Source of the DNA: Clavibacter sp. A6099
GTDB lineage: Bacteria; Actinomycetota; Actinomycetes; Actinomycetales; Microbacteriaceae
Length of the DNA: 64,000 bases
Direction: 5' to 3'
Assembly: GCF_021919125.1 (NCBI RefSeq)
Contig: NZ_CP083439.1
Coordinates: forward strand, 992,001-1,056,000
Within the stretch, counting starts at the first letter, position 1. The number at the start of each line of letters is the position of its first letter. The notes under the pieces were generated by a model. It did no database searches. It was not told the DNA's origin and saw only the letters and a list, made by a program, of their open reading frames with translations. This document shows, in pieces, positions 34,300 through 41,883 of this stretch. Both the position numbers and the translations under genes were made by a program.

Positions 34300-35144
34300 C
34301 CGGATCCACGATGCCCGCGAACGCCCCCGCGCCCGCGCCCGCCGCGCGTCGCAGCCGCGGCGGCCCCCGCTCGCTCTACGCCGGCAACGCCCGCTCGGTC
34401 CTGTCCCGCGGCCTCCTCGCCACGCGCAGCACCAACTGGACCATCGTCCTCTCCGGCTTCTTCGAGCCGGTCTTCTATCTGCTCGCGATGGGGATCGGCC
34501 TCGGCTCGCTCGTGGGCGACGTGACCACGAGCACCGGCCAGCCCGTGCCTTACGCCGCCTACATCGCGCCCGCGCTCCTCGCGGTCTCCGCCATGAACGG
34601 TGCCGTGTACGACTCCACCTGGAACGTCTTCTTCAAGATGAACCACTCGAAGCTGTACCAGGGCATGCTCGCGACCTCGCTCGGGCCGCTCGACGTGGCG
34701 TTCGGCGAGATCTCGCTGGCGCTGCTCCGCGGCGTCGTCTACTCGTCGGGCTTCCTCGTCGTGATGCAGGTGCTCGGCCTCAACCTGTCGTGGTGGGCGA
34801 TCCTCGCGCTGCCGTCCGTCGTGCTCGTCGCGCTGGCGTTCGCGAGCTTCGGCATGGCCGTGACGAGCTACATGAAGACGTTCCAGCAGATGGACTGGAT
34901 CAACTTCATCCTGCTGCCCATGTTCCTGTTCTCCGCGACCTTCTATCCGCTGTCGGTGTACCCGGCATGGGTCCAGACGGTGATCCAGGCGCTCCCGCTC
35001 TGGCACGCGGTGGAGCTCGTGCGCGGCTTCACGACGGGCGCGCTCTCGTTCGCGGTCGTCGGCCACGTGCTCTACTTCGCGGTGATGACGGCGATCGGCC
35101 TGGTCTTCACGACGCGGCGGCTGCGGATCCTCTTCCTCGACTGA
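34296..35144 (+). CDS. ABC-2 permease, NodJ-like, second of pair
   Basis: A 282-residue paralogue of the preceding permease. Motifs in the same places: FFKMNHSKLYQGMLATSLGPLDVAFGE and LFSATFYPLSVYPAWVQTVIQALPLWHAVELVRG. The first 30 residues are a Pro/Ala-rich cytoplasmic head. Overlaps the preceding gene by four bases; its 3' end overlaps the convergent MFS gene by 38 bases. Confidence 0.87.
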   Translation: MTGSTMPANAPAPAPAARRSRGGPRSLYAGNARSVLSRGLLATRSTNWTIVLSGFFEPVFYLLAMGIGLGSLVGDVTTSTGQPVPYAAYIAPALLAVSAMNGAVYDSTWNVFFKMNHSKLYQGMLATSLGPLDVAFGEISLALLRGVVYSSGFLVVMQVLGLNLSWWAILALPSVVLVALAFASFGMAVTSYMKTFQQMDWINFILLPMFLFSATFYPLSVYPAWVQTVIQALPLWHAVELVRGFTTGALSFAVVGHVLYFAVMTAIGLVFTTRRLRILFLD

Positions 35145-36450
35145 GGCCGCCCGCGACGAGCGCGAGGCCGGCGGCGCCCATGACGACGGCGGCCGTGGCG
35201 ACCGCGACCGGGTAGGCGGACGGCTGCGCGGACGGCGGCAGGAGGGCGAGCGCCTGCGCCGTCACGACCGTGGCCAGCAGCGACGACGCGGCCAGCACCG
35301 TCGACGTGAGCGAGGAGACCCGGCCCATCGTCCCGACGGGTGCCTCCCCCTGGAGGATCGGGCCCTGCGAGACGAGGAAGACCGCGAAGACGAGGCCCGC
35401 GATCCCCATGAGGATCGCCGCGGGCAGGAACGCGCGCACGGTCGAGTAGGCCGCGTAGGTCGCGCCGAGCGCGACGAGGGCGGCCGGGACCGCGCGCTCG
35501 GGGCGGATGCGGGTCACGAGCGCGGGCGCCGTCAGCGCTCCGACGAGGCCGCCGACCGCGAACATCGCCGTGACCACGCCGTACTCCGCCGCCGTCAGGC
35601 CCATCGTGGTGAGGGCGAGGAGGGCGAGGGTCGCGTTGTTGACGCCGAGGGTCACGCCGTAGGCGGCGAGGCCGGCCACGAGGATCCGGAGGCGCGGCGA
35701 GGCCCGCACGATGCGGATCCCGGCGGCGAGCTCGGCGCGGAACCGGGCTCCCGCGGAAGCGACCGTGCCGTGCGCGTGCGCGCCGCCTTCCGCGACCGGC
35801 GACCCGGTGTCGGCGGCCGTGGCCCCGCGCTCGCGCACCGCGAGCACCAGCGCGGCCGACGCGAGGAACGACACGGCGTCCATCACGAGCGCGGGCTCCG
35901 GGCCGAGCAGCGCGTAGACGGCCGGGCCGGTCAGGCCGGAGAGGATCCCGACGCCCGTGCTCGCGAGCAGCGAGCGTCCGGCGGCGGCGGCGCGGCGATC
36001 CGCCGGGACGACGACCTGCACGAGCGCGGCGCGCGCCGGGTCGAAGAGCTGCGACACGCAGCCGATGACCAGCTGCGTCGTGATCACGGCGGCGATCACC
36101 AGGGGCGTCGGACCGGTGACGGCGATCACCATGAGCGGCACGAGCAGCGCGGCCCGCGCGAGGTCGGCCGCGACCATCACTCGGCGGGCGGGCCAGCGAT
36201 CGACGAGCACGCCCGCGATGGGCGCGAGCACGAGGCGCGGAAGGCTCGTCGCGCCGATGACCGCGCCGATGTAGAGCGGTAGGGCCGGGTCGCCGGGGGC
36301 GAGGCCCGTGGCGAGCCAGACGGTCACTGTCGCCGCCAGCACGTACTCGCCGAAGGCGGAGAGCGCCTGCGCCAGCCAGATGAGCGTGAACGAGCGGGAG
36401 ATCAGGAGCGGAGGTCGCGGGTCGCGCGCGCGGCGGTCGGGGTCGGGCAC
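35107..36450 (-). CDS. MFS transporter (probable drug or metabolite exporter)
   Basis: A 447-residue major-facilitator protein with about 12 hydrophobic segments and a central cytoplasmic loop (residues 205-235, Ala/Gly-rich). The pattern LISRSFTLIWLAQALSAFGEYVLAATVTVWL and LAPIAGVLVDRWPARRVMVAADLARAALL matches the DHA3/MefA-like exporters. GTG start chosen because GGAGG lies six bases upstream; longer frames upstream are Arg/Pro-rich. The last 38 bases overlap the convergent permease gene. Confidence 0.85.
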   Translation of the reverse strand: MPDPDRRARDPRPPLLISRSFTLIWLAQALSAFGEYVLAATVTVWLATGLAPGDPALPLYIGAVIGATSLPRLVLAPIAGVLVDRWPARRVMVAADLARAALLVPLMVIAVTGPTPLVIAAVITTQLVIGCVSQLFDPARAALVQVVVPADRRAAAAGRSLLASTGVGILSGLTGPAVYALLGPEPALVMDAVSFLASAALVLAVRERGATAADTGSPVAEGGAHAHGTVASAGARFRAELAAGIRIVRASPRLRILVAGLAAYGVTLGVNNATLALLALTTMGLTAAEYGVVTAMFAVGGLVGALTAPALVTRIRPERAVPAALVALGATYAAYSTVRAFLPAAILMGIAGLVFAVFLVSQGPILQGEAPVGTMGRVSSLTSTVLAASSLLATVVTAQALALLPPSAQPSAYPVAVATAAVVMGAAGLALVAGGLSRGRGSAAAAS

Positions 36451-36598
36451 GGGCGGCCTCCGATCGGTCGTCTCCTCCCCACGGTAGCGGCAGGCGCGGC
36501 GGTGCCCGGGCCGTGCCGGGCGGGTGGATCCGCTCGGTACCCTGGCCGAGAGCGCCACCCGGGCGCGGCCGGCCACGCGCCGGGGGAGGCAGGTGCCC

Positions 36599-37423
36599 AT
36601 GGGCCGCGTCGTGGTGCTCGGATCGCTCAACGTCGACCAGGTGGTGCGCGTGCAGCGGCACCCGCAGCCGGGGGAGACGCTCATCGGATCCGACCCCGAG
36701 CGGCTCTGGGGCGGCAAGGGCGCGAACCAGGCGGTCGCCGCCGCGGGCGCCGGCGGCGAGGTCGCCATGGTGGGTGCCGTGGGCGACGACGCCGACGGAT
36801 CCGCCTACCGCGCGCGCCTCGCCGACCGCGGCATCGACGTGTCCGGCCTCGTCACCGTGGATGGCGCCACGACGGGCCTCGCGATCATCGCGGTGGACGC
36901 CGACGGCGAGAACACGATCATCGTCGCGCCCGGCGCCAACGGGCGCGTGACGGACGCCCACCTCGATCCGCTCGACGCGCTCGCCGCGGGCGACGTCCTG
37001 CTCGCCTCGCTCGAGCTGCCCCTCGACACGGTCGCCGCGGGCGTCCGTCGCGCGCACGCCGCCGGCGCCCGCGTCGTGCTCAACCTCGCGCCCTTCGCCG
37101 CGCTGCCCGCCGATGTGCTCGCGCTCGCGGATCCCGTGGTCGTCAACGAGCACGAGGCCGGGCTCCTCCGCGAATCGGGCACGCCCGCGCCCGCGTCGCT
37201 GCTCGTCACCCTCGGCGCCGAGGGCGCGGTGTGGGGCGACGTCGAGGTACCCGCGTCGAAGGTCTCCCGCGTCGTCGACACCACGGGCGCGGGCGACGCG
37301 TTCTGCGGCGCGCTGGCCTCCGCGCTCGCCGCGGGCGCCGACCGCGAGGCGGCCCTGGTCGTCGCGGCCGACGCGGCCGCGGTCGTCGTGCAGCGCCAGG
37401 GCGCGCAGCCGGCGGACGACTGA
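36599..37423 (+). CDS. rbsK: ribokinase (PfkB family)
   Basis: Phosphorylates ribose at O5 (274 residues, slightly short for the family). GSLNVDQVVRV at the N-terminus, WGGKGANQAVAAAGAG (first PfkB signature), the NEHEAG stretch and DTTGAGDAFCGALASAL (second signature with catalytic Asp) are all present. No ribose transporter or pyranase is next to it, so a related sugar or nucleoside substrate is possible. ATG chosen with GGAGG nine bases before; a GTG two codons earlier is equally feasible. Confidence 0.88.
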   Translation: MGRVVVLGSLNVDQVVRVQRHPQPGETLIGSDPERLWGGKGANQAVAAAGAGGEVAMVGAVGDDADGSAYRARLADRGIDVSGLVTVDGATTGLAIIAVDADGENTIIVAPGANGRVTDAHLDPLDALAAGDVLLASLELPLDTVAAGVRRAHAAGARVVLNLAPFAALPADVLALADPVVVNEHEAGLLRESGTPAPASLLVTLGAEGAVWGDVEVPASKVSRVVDTTGAGDAFCGALASALAAGADREAALVVAADAAAVVVQRQGAQPADD

Positions 37424-37428
37424 TCCCG

Positions 37429-37995
37429 GTGGCCGACGCGGCGCCGGATCCGGATCCGGATCCGGATCCGGATCCGGACGAGGCGACCGCCGCCGTCGTC
37501 GCGTTCGTCCGCGCGCTCGTCTCGCCGCCATGGCCGCGTGATGCGGCGGACGCGGAGCGCATGCTCGCCGCCCTCGGCGTGCGCCCGGCGGGGGAGATCG
37601 ACGCGTACGCCCCCGACTCGGATCTCCGCGCCCTGACGGGCGGACCCGACGCCGTCCACCACCTCTCGTACGGCACCCACGCGGGCGAGGTGGCGAGCGT
37701 CGGCTTCCACCTGGCGCGGCACGGCGGCCCGCGGGATCCGCTCGTCCGGCGCCACCACGACGCCCTCGTCGCGGCCCTCGCCGCCGTGTTCGGCCGCTCC
37801 CGCTCGCCGATCGAGGGCCAGTCGAGCCCCGTGCTCTGGGACGTCGGCGAGCTGGAGGTGAGCGTCCAGCTCTTCGAGCGCGTCGACAGCAGCGTGATGG
37901 TGTGGGTGGATCACCGCGAGCGGTCCGCGCGCGCCGAGGCGGCCGCGGGCGGCGGAGCCCCGGTCGTCACCGCGGAAGCCGCCGACCCCGCCTGA
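37429..37995 (+). CDS. protein of unknown function with an N-terminal Pro-Asp repeat
   Basis: A 188-residue, probably cytoplasmic protein. After VADAA comes a (Pro-Asp) run encoded by five tandem GGATCC hexamers (37446-37475), then a globular part of about 150 residues with VAFVRALVSPPWPRDAADAERMLAALGV, VHHLSYGTHAGEVASVGFHL and SVQLFERVDSSVMVWVDH. No family was recognised with confidence. The GTG start lies five bases after the ribokinase stop, so it is probably co-transcribed. Its 3' end overlaps the convergent XRE regulator gene by 29 bases. Confidence 0.65.
   Translation: MADAAPDPDPDPDPDPDEATAAVVAFVRALVSPPWPRDAADAERMLAALGVRPAGEIDAYAPDSDLRALTGGPDAVHHLSYGTHAGEVASVGFHLARHGGPRDPLVRRHHDALVAALAAVFGRSRSPIEGQSSPVLWDVGELEVSVQLFERVDSSVMVWVDHRERSARAEAAAGGGAPVVTAEAADPA
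37446..37475 (+). repeat. five tandem GGATCC hexamers
   Basis: GGATCC repeated five times without interruption, coding for alternating Asp-Pro at the N-terminus of the unknown protein. Copy-number change would add or remove two residues without shifting the frame. Confidence 0.95.
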
Positions 37996-38488
37996 CCGCC
38001 TCCTCGTCGAACGAGCGGTCGCGGGACAGCGGGTAGGCCCTGTCGAGGCGCGGGCCGACGACGACGCGGAGCAGGAACCGCGACAGCAGCGCGCCGCCGG
38101 CCCAGTACGCCCCGATGAGGAGCGCCGCGACACCGGGCAGCACATGGGTGGCGATGCCGGCCACCACGAGCAGCGTCCAGACGATCCCGACCCCGGAGTA
38201 GAGGGACCGGTAGCCGTCGACCGCCTGGTCGCGCTTCTCCTGCTGACGCTCCGCGCGGTCGTCGAGTGCCGACACCGTGCGGCCGAAGTCGTCCGCGCCG
38301 ACGGCGCCGAAGAGGTCCCGCACGGGCACCTCCAGCGCCTTCGCGACGAGCGACAGCGTCTCGAGGCTCGCGTCGTTCCCGGCCTCCAGCCGCTGCACCG
38401 TGCGCACCGTGATCCCGCTGGCCTCGGCCAGCCTGTCCTGCGTCCAACCCCGCTCGCGGCGGAGGTCCGCCACCCGTGTCTCGTTCAT
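37967..38488 (-). CDS. XRE-family regulator with C-terminal membrane domain
   Basis: A 173-residue protein: an HTH_3 domain at residues 5-60 (VADLRRERGWTQDRLAEASGITVRTVQRLEAGNDASLETLSLVAKALEV, helix-turn-helix in the middle), a short charged linker, then two hydrophobic helices (SGVGIVWTLLVVAGIATHVL and GVAALLIGAYWAGGALLSRFLL). Such HTH plus 2TM proteins are membrane-tethered transcription regulators. Which genes it controls is unknown. Its 3' end overlaps the convergent unknown gene by 29 bases. Confidence 0.82.
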   Translation of the reverse strand: MNETRVADLRRERGWTQDRLAEASGITVRTVQRLEAGNDASLETLSLVAKALEVPVRDLFGAVGADDFGRTVSALDDRAERQQEKRDQAVDGYRSLYSGVGIVWTLLVVAGIATHVLPGVAALLIGAYWAGGALLSRFLLRVVVGPRLDRAYPLSRDRSFDEEAVRRGRRLPR

Positions 38489-38657
38489 GGGGCCAGCCTG
38501 GCGGCCGGACGCGGTCCGCACCACGACGCGGACCCGACAGGCCCACGACATCCGCCCGACAACGGGGCGACACCCGCGCGACGGCGCGGACGGAGGCCGC
38601 CGGATCCCGCGCTTGCCCCCTGCACGGGGTCCATGAGATGCTCGACGCGCTGCGCTT

Positions 38658-38671
38658 CTTATGCGCATAAG
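38658..38671 (+). promoter_or_regulatory. perfect palindrome, probable LacI-family operator
   Basis: CTTATGCGCATAAG is a perfect 14-base palindrome with a central CG, the form of LacI/GalR operators, and its A/T-rich arms stand out from the GC-rich surroundings. It lies 46 bases before the start of the sugar-binding protein gene, at the head of an operon that ends with a LacI-family gene. The inferred ligand of that regulator would release it to allow sugar uptake. Confidence 0.7.
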
Positions 38672-38717
38672 TAACTCACCGGCTCGCGACGCGGGCGCTT
38701 CGTTCAAGGAGGAACAC

Positions 38718-39986
38718 GTGAAGACATCCATGCGTCTCGGCGCGGTCGCGACCGTGCTGGCGGCCACCGTCGCGCTGACCGGCTGCGGCAGGTCCGCCGA
38801 CGAGGGATCCGGTCCGGCAGCCGCGACCACCCTCGGCTCCGAGCCCGCGAAGGGCAAGGTGACCATGTGGGCGATGGGCGCGGAGGGCGAGGCGCTGCCC
38901 GCGTTCCTGAAGACCTTCGAGGACGCCAACCCGGACGTCGAGGTCGACGTCACGGCGATCCCGTGGGACGCGGCCCACAACAAGTTCCAGACCGCGATCG
39001 CCGGCGGCACCACCCCCGACATCGCGATGATGGGCACCACCTGGATGGCCGACTTCGCCGACGCCCTCACCACCGTGCCGACCGACGTCGACGCGAGCGA
39101 CTCCTTCCCCGGCTCCCTGGCCACGAACTCCGTCGAGGACCGCGCCGCCGGCATCCCCTGGTACGTCGACACCCGCGTGCTCTACTACCGCACCGACCTC
39201 GCGGCGAAGGCCGGCTGGACGAAGGCGCCGACCACCTGGGACGAGCTCAAGCAGATGGCGTCCGACATGCAGACGAAGGCCGGCGCCGCGCACGGCATCC
39301 GCCTCCCCGCCGGCAACGACGCGTTCCAGGGCACGCTCTGGATGCCGTGGTCGAACGGCGCCGAGATCGCCGACGGCGCGAAGTGGACCCTCGACACCCC
39401 CCAGATGCAGGAGGCGTACGAGTACTACGGCAGCTTCTTCGCCGACGGCATCGCCGACCCCGACGTCGACGTCTCGTCCGGCGCGCAGGAGGCCTCGTTC
39501 GTCGACGGATCCACGCCCATGCTCATCGAGGGCCCCTTCGAGATCGGCCAGCTGAAGGCCGTCGGCGGCGAGGGCTTCGCCTCGAAGTTCGCCACCGCGG
39601 TGCTCCCGGCGAAGGAGACCTCGGCGTCGTTCAGCGGCGGTGCGAACCTCGTCGTCTTCGACCAGGCGAAGAACCAGGACGCCGCGTGGAAGCTCGCGCG
39701 CTGGCTCGGCCAGCCCGAGACGCAGGCGGCCTGGTACGCCGCCACGGGCGACCTGCCCGCGTCGCAGTCCGCCTGGCAGGATCCGGCCCTGCAGTCCGAC
39801 CCCACCCTCGCCGCCTTCGGCGAGCAGCTGAAGACCGCGAAGTCGGTGCCCGTGAGCACGAACTGGGTCAAGGTCGGATCCGCCGCGGACTCGGCGCTCG
39901 AGCAGATCCGCCGCGGCACCGCCACCGTGCCCGACGCCCTGGCGAAGCTGCAGTCGGACGCCGACTCCATCGGCTCGGCGGAGTAG
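38718..39986 (+). CDS. CUT1-family sugar-binding lipoprotein
   Basis: Extracellular solute-binding protein (family 1), 422 residues. Signal with lipobox VALTGCG, then KGKVTMWAMGAEGEALPAFLKTFEDANPDVEV and GTTPDIAMMGTTWMADFA, typical of oligosaccharide binders. GTG start with AAGGAGG six bases before. First gene of the importer operon, four bases upstream of the first permease. The GH3 enzyme downstream suggests that the ligand is a beta-linked gluco- or xylo-oligosaccharide, perhaps from plant cell walls. Confidence 0.92.
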   Translation: MKTSMRLGAVATVLAATVALTGCGRSADEGSGPAAATTLGSEPAKGKVTMWAMGAEGEALPAFLKTFEDANPDVEVDVTAIPWDAAHNKFQTAIAGGTTPDIAMMGTTWMADFADALTTVPTDVDASDSFPGSLATNSVEDRAAGIPWYVDTRVLYYRTDLAAKAGWTKAPTTWDELKQMASDMQTKAGAAHGIRLPAGNDAFQGTLWMPWSNGAEIADGAKWTLDTPQMQEAYEYYGSFFADGIADPDVDVSSGAQEASFVDGSTPMLIEGPFEIGQLKAVGGEGFASKFATAVLPAKETSASFSGGANLVVFDQAKNQDAAWKLARWLGQPETQAAWYAATGDLPASQSAWQDPALQSDPTLAAFGEQLKTAKSVPVSTNWVKVGSAADSALEQIRRGTATVPDALAKLQSDADSIGSAE

Positions 39987-39989
39987 CCG

Positions 39990-40931
39990 TTGGCCATCAC
40001 CGCTCCCCGTGCGGCCGGGACCCGTCCCGGCCGCACCCGGTCCCCGCTCGTCGCCCGGCAGCGCCGCCGCCAGGCGATCGTGGCCTGGGGCTTCTGCCTC
40101 CCGTTCGTCGCCGTCTTCGCGGTCTTCATGCTCGTGCCGCTGGTCAGCTCGTTCGCCATGTCGTTCACGGACTTCCGCGCGACCGACATCCGCTCCCCGT
40201 TCGCGGTGGACTTCACGGGCCTCGACCAGTACGCGAAGCTCTTCACGGACGCCACGTTCCTCCGCTCCATCGGCGTCACGGCCTTCTTCGTGGTCGTCGG
40301 GATCCCGGTCACGATGGTCATCGCGCTCGCGCTGGCCCTCGCGCTCAACTCCGGTCGCGGCCGCATCGTGTCGTTCTTCCGCGTCGGCTTCTACGCGCCC
40401 GTCGTGACGAGCATCGTCGCGGTCTCGGTCGTGTGGCGCTACATCCTGCTGCCGGACGGGCTGCTCAACTCGGCGCTCGCGCTGGTCGGGATCACCGGCC
40501 CCAACTGGCTGAGCGACACCACCTGGGCGCTGCCCTCGCTCGTCGTGATGGCGGTGTGGCGGAACGTCGGCACCCTGATGATCATCTTCCTGGCCGGGCT
40601 GCAGGCCGTGCCCGAGGAGGTCCAGGAGGCGGCCGTGATGGACGGCGCGAGCCCCTGGCGCCGGCTGATCTCGGTCACGCTGCCGCTGCTCCGCCCGACC
40701 CTGCTGCTCGGATCCGTGCTCATCTCGGTCGGGTTCCTGCAGTTCTTCGAGGAGGCGTTCGTGATGACCCGCGGCGGCCCCCTCGACTCCACGCTGTCCG
40801 TCGCGTACTACACGTACCGGCAGTTCGGCTTCGGCGAGTACGGCCTCGCCTCCGCGGCGAGCTACGTCCTCTTCCTCGCCATCGCCCTGCTCAGCCTGCT
40901 GCAGTTCCGGCTGCTGCGGTCGAAGGACTGA
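39990..40931 (+). CDS. sugar ABC permease, MalF/UgpA type
   Basis: A 313-residue permease with six helices after a basic head, and the EAA loop EEVQEAAVMDGASPWRRLISVTLPLLRPTL that docks the ATPase. TTG start three bases after the preceding stop; the next in-frame ATG would remove the first helix. Pairs with the next gene. No ATPase is encoded in this operon, so it probably uses a shared MsiK-like ATPase elsewhere, as in many actinobacteria. Confidence 0.92.
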   Translation: MAITAPRAAGTRPGRTRSPLVARQRRRQAIVAWGFCLPFVAVFAVFMLVPLVSSFAMSFTDFRATDIRSPFAVDFTGLDQYAKLFTDATFLRSIGVTAFFVVVGIPVTMVIALALALALNSGRGRIVSFFRVGFYAPVVTSIVAVSVVWRYILLPDGLLNSALALVGITGPNWLSDTTWALPSLVVMAVWRNVGTLMIIFLAGLQAVPEEVQEAAVMDGASPWRRLISVTLPLLRPTLLLGSVLISVGFLQFFEEAFVMTRGGPLDSTLSVAYYTYRQFGFGEYGLASAASYVLFLAIALLSLLQFRLLRSKD

Positions 40932-40942
40932 AAGGCACGCGC

Positions 40943-41851
40943 ATGACCACCACCGCATCCGCCCCCGCCGCGACGGCCGCCGTCGCCGCGCAGGCCGCGA
41001 CCGGCGCCCCGCCGCGTCGTCGCCGCACCGACCGCGGGCGCCGCGCCCGCGCGATCGTCTACGTCGTGCTCGCCGCCGTCCTCTGCGTCTGGCTCCTCCC
41101 GTTCATCTGGATGGCGCTCGGCTCCGTGAAGACGCAGGGCGAGATCCTGCAGCGTCCGCCGACGTGGTGGCCGCAGGATCCCGTCGCGGACAACTTCGCG
41201 CAGTGGTTCGGGCCGCTCGACTTCGGCACGTTCTTCTCCAACAGCCTCGTCGTGGCGCTCGTCACGGTGCTCGGCAACCTCGTGTTCTGCTCGATGGTCG
41301 GCTACGCGCTGGCGAAGATGGAGTTCCCGGGCAAGCGCATCCTGTTCCTCACCGTGATGGTGACGCTCATGGTGCCGGGCGTCGTCACCTTCGTCCCGCT
41401 GTTCGTCATGGTCTCGGGGCTCGGCCTCGTGAACACGTACGCGGCGCTCATCCTCCCGTTCATCACGGCGCCCATCGGGGTGTTCCTCATGCGGCAGTTC
41501 ATGCTCGGGATCCCCGAGGCGCTCATCGAGGCCGCGCGCCTCGACGGCGCGGGGGAGTTCCGCATCTTCTCCCGCATCGTCATGCCGCTGTGCGGGCCGC
41601 CGCTCGCGACCCTCGGGATCCTCACGTTCCTCGCCTCGTGGAACAACTTCCTCTGGCCGCTCGTCGCCGCGCAGACCGAGGGCATGTACACGCTGCCGAT
41701 CGCCCTGTCGCTGTACTCCACCGGGCAGAACGCGACCGACTACGGCCTGCTGCTCGCGGGATCCGTGCTCGTGATCGCGCCGATCCTCGCCCTGTTCGTG
41801 TTCCTGCAGCGCTACTTCATCCAGGGCGTCGCGACCGCCGGCCTCAAGTGA
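40943..41851 (+). CDS. sugar ABC permease, MalG/UgpE type
   Basis: A 302-residue permease: Ala-rich N-terminus, six helices, and the EAA loop PEALIEAARLDGAGEFRIFSRIVMPLCGPPLATL. Conserved NSLVVAL near the second helix and the C-terminal FLQRYFIQGVATAGLK are typical of MalG-like subunits. The ATG follows the first permease gene by 11 bases. Its stop would overlap a GTG candidate of the GH3 gene. Confidence 0.92.
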   Translation: MTTTASAPAATAAVAAQAATGAPPRRRRTDRGRRARAIVYVVLAAVLCVWLLPFIWMALGSVKTQGEILQRPPTWWPQDPVADNFAQWFGPLDFGTFFSNSLVVALVTVLGNLVFCSMVGYALAKMEFPGKRILFLTVMVTLMVPGVVTFVPLFVMVSGLGLVNTYAALILPFITAPIGVFLMRQFMLGIPEALIEAARLDGAGEFRIFSRIVMPLCGPPLATLGILTFLASWNNFLWPLVAAQTEGMYTLPIALSLYSTGQNATDYGLLLAGSVLVIAPILALFVFLQRYFIQGVATAGLK

Positions 41852-41883
41852 CCACCTCCCGCCTCCGACCCCTGGAGACCCCC

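Noticed and set aside
37446-37475. GGATCC array as a possible engineered or assembly artefact
   Set aside because: The hexamer is abundant across the whole window and the array keeps the coding frame, so a natural origin is simpler.
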